Origin: Silene noctiflora
Lineage: Eukaryota > Streptophyta > Magnoliopsida > Caryophyllales > Caryophyllaceae
Assembly (NCBI GenBank): GCA_009801015.1
Contig: VHZZ01003335.1
Span: 56,065-77,269, forward strand
DNA: 21,205 nt
Direction of reading: 5' to 3'
Made by a program: the position numbers and the translations under genes. The notes beneath the pieces were generated by a model, which saw nothing but the letters and a program-made list of their open reading frames with translations, was not told the origin of the DNA and did no database searches. Below, piece after piece: positions 17,401 to 21,205 of this stretch; positions within the stretch are counted from its first letter, which is position 1, and each line of letters opens with the position of its first letter.

Positions 17401-20400
17401 GCTATTCACCTGGGGAGATGGAGATAAAAGTCGTCTAGGTCAAGGTGACAGAGAGCCCCGCTTTAAACCAACATGTGTGCCATCACTTATTGAGTACAAT
17501 TTTCACAAAGTTGCTTGCGGACATAGTATAACTGTTGGGTTGACCACATCTGGTCACGTTTTTACAATGGGGAGTACAGTATATGGTCAGCTTGGGAATC
17601 CCGGTTCTGAAGGTAAACTCCCTTGTTTGGTGGAAGATAGACTTGGGGCTGAAGTTGTTGAAGATATTGCATGTGGTGCTTATCATGTAGCTGTGCTAAC
17701 TTCCAGGAATGAGGTTTATACTTGGGGAAAGGGAGCCAATGGAAGGTTGGGTCATGGTGATATGGAAGATCGTAAAGTACCCACTTTGGTGGAGGCGTTA
17801 AAGGACCGACATGTAAAATATATAACTTGTGGTTCAACCTATACAGCAGCTATATGTCTTCATAAATGGGTGTCAGGAGCTGAGCAGTCCCAATGTTCAT
17901 CTTGTAGGCAAGCGTTTGGGTTTACTCGTAAGAGACATAACTGTTACAATTGTGGACTAGTGCACTGCCATTCCTGTAGTTCGAAAAAGGCATTCAGAGC
18001 TGCTCTTGCTCCTAATCCTGGTAAACCATATCGAGTTTGTGATTCTTGTTTTACAAAACTGAGTAAAGTTTCAGAAGCTGGTGGCATTAGAGGAAGAAGT
18101 TCCGGTCCTCGGCTCTCAGGTGAAAACAAAGATAGGTTGGATAAGGCTGAGCTACGACTATCCAAATCAATGTTGCCATCTAATTTGGATCTAATCAAGC
18201 AGTTAGATACAAAAGCTGCCAAGCAAGGGAAGAAAGCTGAGACGTTTTCACTGATATATGCTTCCCAACCACAGTCCTTGTTACAACTGAAAGATGTTTT
18301 ATCTAGTACCATTGATGTAAAGCAAACAATTCCAAGGCCAATTACTACTTCAACTAAGTCCATGTCAAGACCCGTGTCACCTTTCTCAAGGAAGTCAAGT
18401 CCTCCACGTTCTGCAACACCTATTCCTACCACATCTGGTTTATCTTTCTCTAAAAACGTAGCCGACAGTTTGAAGAAGACCAACGAACTTTTAAATCAGG
18501 AAGTTATTAAATTACGCGCGCAGGTATTATTGAAATTCCATTTGTCTGTTTCGTTGGTTATTTAACTTTTCATGTTTTCACGAGTCTCATCTGTGTTAAG
18601 GTTGAGAGCTTGCGTCAGCGATGTGAACTTCAAGACTTGGAACTTGAGAAATCCACGAGGAAAACTCAAGAAGCTATGACACAAGCTGCAGAAGAATCTG
18701 CCAAAACTAAAGCTGCAAAAGAAGTTATCAAGTCGCTTACTTCACAGGTTTATTTCTTTATCCAAATCAGGGCAATATCATTTAATTTCGTTCTATGTTG
18801 TGTTTTGGCAGTTCTTGGATTACGAGTCTTTCTTTCATACTTGTTGTCTATTATGTGTGATCCTTTGGCGCTCATTCCAATTTTTGGCGACATTCACTTA
18901 TGCTTATGTATGATCTACACATCCCTAAACTGTACTGTAGCCTTCCTGATTAGGTGTCCCCATTACCATCCACTTCTAATTGTAGTTCCATTGTTTGTGT
19001 TTATCTTTTTTCGTTTTCCTATTGAAAATTTGTCGTGGAATTGATTTATTACGCACTGAATTTTTCTTGAGACAGTCTCATCATCTCATGTGAGGCCAAC
19101 TCAAATCTTTATGTATTCCTTATTAAAATATAGGGTAATTGAGTTTGTCTGACATGCAAGAGCGTCTTGTAAGTTTCTCTTCTTTATAGATGTTGCCTGT
19201 TGCTTTCAAGGTTGTGGTTTGTAACTAGTTTCTTGTTACTAACAATTTCAGCTAAAAGATATGGCTGAGCGGTTACCTCCTGGGGCTTACGACGCTGAGA
19301 ACATAAAGTTTCCTCATCTACCAAATGGCCTAGATCCAAATGGTTTTCATTTCCCTGACTCGAATGGAGAGCCTCCCTCGAGACTGGACCCCATGAATGG
19401 CTCACATGTCACCTCGTCAGCTGGAGTTGACAATGCCATGACGAACGGAGCTCAAGGACTTCTCCCATCACCCAGAGAGTCGCAGAAGCTCAATGAAAAC
19501 ATGTACCAGCAAAACAAAGGAGTTGCACCCTCGAGTCTTAGAGATGATCTTCTGAATTCCAAGCTGTCTAGTTCTTCCGGAACTCTCCAGACGTTTGGCA
19601 GTTATGTGTCCGATTCTGACGCCTCAGATGCTCGTATTTCTGCTTCTACTCAAGATGGGCAGAACAGTATGAGATCAAGAAGTCCGGTAGCGGTAGGTAC
19701 TAATAGTCAAGTTGAAGCCGAGTGGATAGAACAGTACGAACCTGGTGTTTATATAACTCTGGTTGCTCTTCGAGATGGAACGAGAGATCTTAAAAGAGTG
19801 CGCTTTAGGTAATCCTGCATCCTCATGTGCTTTATTTCTTGTTTGTGACACTGCGTACAAGTGTTCAGTCAACTTGGATCTAATCATTCTGGAAAGGATC
19901 AATTTGCCATGTTTAGGCATATGCCAATATCGCCAACATTACAAGCATTACAAAGGTTATGCTTGTAAGTTTGGCATATGTGTAGAGCCCTAGATTCCTT
20001 GCAAAACAACGGTTATGGATGTAGGCTTGGCATATGCCTAGACGCTGCAAAACTGACCCCACCCCAAAATGGCTTGATCCAAGTTTGTTTGAACATAACA
20101 GCAAGAATACAATCCAGAAAGTGAATTGACTCCATGACTCGTAATTTGCCTCCAATGTGATTGCACTTGATAATGACCCAAGCCAAAATTGCCCGTCTTG
20201 AAAATAAATAACATGATAAAAAATGACTAATTTGCAAAACTTTTCTTTACAAACAGGACCTGTCAACCATTTATACTCAATGACCAATAGACAGGTACCT
20301 AAATTGACTTGATAATATGATAATAGGCTAATAGCACAACCAAAATGGACCGAACATGAAATAACCGACCCTTACCAACCTGAAATGGATAACATACCTG

Positions 20401-20709
20401 AAAGCTGAAATGCCCTGGCATGCTCTGTCTGTTGGAATACTCTTTGTATCTGTTTTCTTAATCTAATAGGGACGCTTTATCTGTAATCATAAACGTACAA
20501 ATCTGATTTTGGTACCCTTTGTGGACATGATCTCTTCTTATTCTAGCCGGAGACGATTCGGGGAACACCAAGCGGAAACATGGTGGTCGGAGAACCGCGA
20601 AAAGGTATACGAGAAATACAATGTTCGGGGGTCCGATAAGGCATCAGTTTCCGGGCAAACAGCAAGAAGATCAGATGGAACCATGTCGCCGACATCCTCG
20701 ATCCGGTAG
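11360..20709 (+). CDS. PRAF1: PRAF family protein (PH, RCC1, FYVE and BRX domains), nine exons
   Basis: The coding exons are 11360-11407, 14132-14218, 15789-15878, 15971-16057, 16150-16269, 16424-18523, 18601-18747, 19252-19808 and 20547-20709. Together they give 3399 bases and a protein of 1132 residues. Every junction is GT-AG; phases are 0 except the last (phase 2, rebuilding a Ser codon). Domains in order: PH (about 17-128), Ser-rich linker, seven RCC1 blades (about 236-622, each with a CG..H-type signature such as [11 protein letters not shown]), FYVE finger (626-690, ligands C635, C638, C651, C654, C659, C662, C683, C686), Ser/Pro-rich linker, coiled coil (about 826-900) and BRX (1050-1105). 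The same layout and similar length mark Arabidopsis PRAF1 and relatives, proteins thought to bind phosphoinositides and possibly act on small GTPases. The start [13 protein letters not shown] resembles the family N-terminus. The gene appears intact. The PRAF1 symbol means closest-looking family member; orthology is not proven. Confidence 0.93.
11475..11551. mobile_element. Degenerate Stowaway-like MITE in intron 1
   Basis: The left arm (gtcgatatcatttgtttacc) and the inverted right arm (cctccttcaaacaattattt) resemble the ends of the MITEs at 363-445 and 7881-8107. TA flanks both sides. It is only 77 bp and diverged. Confidence 0.5.
11990..12115. repeat. Degenerate minisatellite in intron 1
   Basis: Imperfect units such as GGTTGGAGATGTGGTTGTCG, GGTTGAAGATGTGGTCGCTG and GATCGGAGATGGGGTTGTGG follow each other at about 33-36 bases. 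A His and Pro-rich open frame on the minus strand arises from these repeats and is not a gene. Confidence 0.6.
14132..14218 (+). CDS. PRAF1: PRAF exon 2, PH domain start
   Basis: This exon has 29 codons ([20 protein letters not shown] and on), with acceptor ttttgcag and donor gtaagt. The basic [10 protein letters not shown] stretch is the first strand and loop of the PH fold, where phosphoinositide-binding residues usually lie. Confidence 0.92.
14219..15788 (+). other. PRAF intron 2 (1.6 kb)
   Basis: This is mostly T-rich intron sequence. A GC-richer patch at about 15265-15410, with 'gccgcggccgcattttgaga'-like and 'gttgaccgcattt' phrases, looks like a fragment of a dispersed plant repeat, but no ends are visible. 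Confidence 0.8.
15789..15878 (+). CDS. PRAF1: PRAF exon 3, PH domain
   Basis: This exon has 30 codons ([20 protein letters not shown] and on to PGQRT), with acceptor tttgacag and donor gtaagt. It encodes the middle PH strands. Confidence 0.93.
15971..16057 (+). CDS. PRAF1: PRAF exon 4, PH domain
   Basis: This exon has 29 codons ([20 protein letters not shown] and on to RSLDL), with acceptor attaccag and donor gtcagt, a weaker donor than its neighbours. Confidence 0.93.
16150..16269 (+). CDS. PRAF1: PRAF exon 5, PH C-terminal helix
   Basis: This exon has forty codons ([20 protein letters not shown] and on). W115 is the conserved Trp of the PH C-terminal helix. It ends GLSFQ before a gtaaag donor. 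Confidence 0.93.
16289..16309 (+). repeat. Poly(T) tract in intron 5
   Basis: This is a run of 21 T bases followed by GCAG. It lies only about 20 bases after the exon 5 donor, too close to serve as a normal branch and acceptor region. Confidence 0.9.
16424..18523 (+). CDS. PRAF1: PRAF exon 6, RCC1 propeller and FYVE finger
   Basis: This single exon of 700 codons encodes the Ser-rich linker, all seven RCC1 blades, the FYVE finger and the start of the coiled coil. The acceptor is taatttcag and the donor follows CGCGCGCAG. If the donor were not used, the frame would stop after 14 more residues (18565). In the FYVE finger the signature basic patch reads RKRHNCY where canonical FYVE domains have R(R/K)HHCR, so Asn and Tyr replace His and Arg. 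The N-terminal WxxD motif reads WVSGAE. As I recall, PRAF relatives share these variants. Confidence 0.94.
18601..18747 (+). CDS. PRAF1: PRAF exon 7, coiled coil
   Basis: This exon has 49 codons, rich in Glu, Lys and Ala ([20 protein letters not shown] and on to KSLTSQ), typical of the family coiled coil. The acceptor is tgtgttaag and the donor gtttat. Confidence 0.92.
18748..19251 (+). other. PRAF intron 7 (504 bp)
   Basis: This is T-rich intron with no coding signal; the open frame running into it from exon 7 is read-through. A small GAGACAGTCTC palindrome-like phrase at about 19070-19080, followed by 'atctcatgtgag', resembles a dispersed plant repeat core. Confidence 0.8.
19252..19808 (+). 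CDS. PRAF1: PRAF exon 8, linker and first part of BRX
   Basis: This exon opens [14 protein letters not shown], the family continuation of the coiled coil, then a disordered Ser, Asn and Pro-rich linker. It ends in the BRX domain ([20 protein letters not shown] and on). The last two bases, AG, form a Ser codon with the first base of exon 9. Confidence 0.92.
19809..20546 (+). other. PRAF intron 8 (738 bp)
   Basis: This intron splits the BRX domain. It contains the GGCATATG-headed tandem repeat (19916-20038). The remainder is unremarkable. If it were retained, translation would stop at 19810-19812, immediately after the donor, and truncate BRX. Confidence 0.85.
19916..20038. repeat. Degenerate 57-bp tandem repeat with GGCATATGCC palindromes
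   Basis: GGCATATGCC occurs at 19916-19925 and 20029-20038, and GGCATATG at 19973-19980, spaced 57 and 56 bases. The sequence before the second and third headers also matches (ggttatgcttgtaagttt against ggttatggatgtaggctt), which supports true tandem duplication. Confidence 0.7.
20547..20709 (+). CDS. PRAF1: PRAF exon 9, end of BRX and stop
   Basis: The exon completes the BRX domain ([20 protein letters not shown], then YEKYNVRG) and ends with a 25-residue basic, Ser-rich tail before TAG at 20707-20709. The acceptor is ttattctag. Joining in phase 2 gives RVRFS-RRRF, the expected family sequence. Confidence 0.92.
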
Positions 20710-20960
20710 AGGATGAAGAATAGATAGATGTTGACCCTGTAATTATTGGAAAGACTTTTTTCAAGATTGAGATACATGAAAATGAGCAAAATGAAATTCA
20801 TCTACCCTCTTCCTTATTATTCCTTTTAGAATTTTTGTGGGGTTAAACATTCCCCTTGGCTCCTTCAGTGTATTAATGTTGGTAGTGTGTATAAAAAAAG
20901 ATTATATGGGTAACAAGGTCTAAGTTTAGTTTTTTAGCATTCATTTTCATGGTTTCCCCT
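20710..20960 (+). other. PRAF 3' untranslated region, approximate
   Basis: The sequence after the stop is AT-rich with U-rich runs. No perfect AATAAA is present; near-signals such as 'gtattaatg' (about 20870) and 'tataaaaaaagatta' (about 20890) could direct polyadenylation, as plant signals are loose. The end point is a guess. Confidence 0.4.
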
Positions 20961-20981
20961 GTTTTCTCTCCTCTTTTCCAG

Positions 20982-21068
20982 GAGATGTTGATTGTTTACC
21001 CTTAGTTCTTCCCTTTATTAGGCATCAGCATGGGGAACTCGAAAATTCTGGAGGCTATAGACAACTGG
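20982..21068 (+). other. Exon-like segment downstream of the PRAF stop
   Basis: A strong pyrimidine tract and acceptor (tctctcctcttttccag) precede 87 bases that end at a good donor (ctgg before gtaaga). The segment has stops in the frame expected from PRAF and starts a short frame ATGGGGAACTCGAAAATTCT near 21030. It could be a spliced 3' UTR exon, part of a non-coding RNA, or chance. No family is recognised. Confidence 0.3.
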
Positions 21069-21187
21069 GTAAGATTTGTTCTACTTTCGTTGTCTGGAGT
21101 TTAATAGAAAATAAATTATAAAGTAAGACGGTTTCACTGTGATGGTCTATTTTTATAAGGAAACTACTCATATATTGCTAAAAATAA

Positions 21188-21205
21188 GTTTTTTTTTTTT
21201 TTTTT
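21188..21205. repeat. Poly(T) run at the window end
   Basis: A run of T bases continues to the window edge and may extend beyond it. Confidence 0.8.

Noticed and set aside
17944-18483. 179-codon minus-strand open frame
   Set aside because: It is antisense to PRAF exon 6, which is firmly coding on the plus strand; a shadow of codon structure.
18524-18565. C-terminal extension FHLSVSLVI after exon 6
   Set aside because: This is intron read-through; splicing at 18523 to 18601 restores the family coiled coil.

Overview
The window is plant nuclear DNA. It is AT-rich, holds one intron-rich gene with GT-AG splice sites throughout, and is dense in small DNA transposons of plant type (Helitron, hAT, MULE, Stowaway, PIF/Tourist-like) plus one probable tRNA-derived SINE. 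The gene encodes a PRAF protein (PH, RCC1 and FYVE domains), an architecture known to me from plants. Scattered 'acggagta' words and the repeat style recall Caryophyllales such as spinach or beet, but that is an impression rather than a demonstration.

Positions 1 to about 10,870 are intergenic, with no host gene I can support. The region opens with a CGGGT-rich degenerate repeat. It then carries a SINE with a perfect 17-bp duplication (1321-1440), a TIR element (1861-2468) interrupted by a hAT MITE with a perfect 8-bp duplication, and three related short Helitrons (2519-3071 +, 4764-5898 +, 6561-7488 -). Two of the Helitrons contain later MITE insertions. There are also two copies of a TIR element filled with GTTCA repeats (4181-4590, 8885-9065), several Stowaway-like MITEs, and an ACCCGY-rich degenerate tract (about 9510-10050).

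Positions about 10,870 to 20,960 hold the PRAF gene on the plus strand. It has a CT-rich start region, a telomere-like CCCTAA motif, a leader with several upstream AUGs, and nine coding exons (11360-20709 including introns). The predicted protein is 1132 residues: PH domain, seven RCC1 blades, a variant FYVE zinc finger, a coiled coil and a C-terminal BRX domain. All reading frames join exactly across the splice sites, so the gene looks intact. From the family, the protein is expected to be a membrane-lipid-associated regulator; its exact role cannot be read from sequence.

Positions 20,710 to 21,205 are 3' untranslated and flanking sequence with one exon-like segment (20982-21068) of unknown status. 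I found no CRISPR array, operon or other prokaryote-type system. The most interesting content is the nested transposon history upstream and the uORF-rich leader of the PRAF gene.
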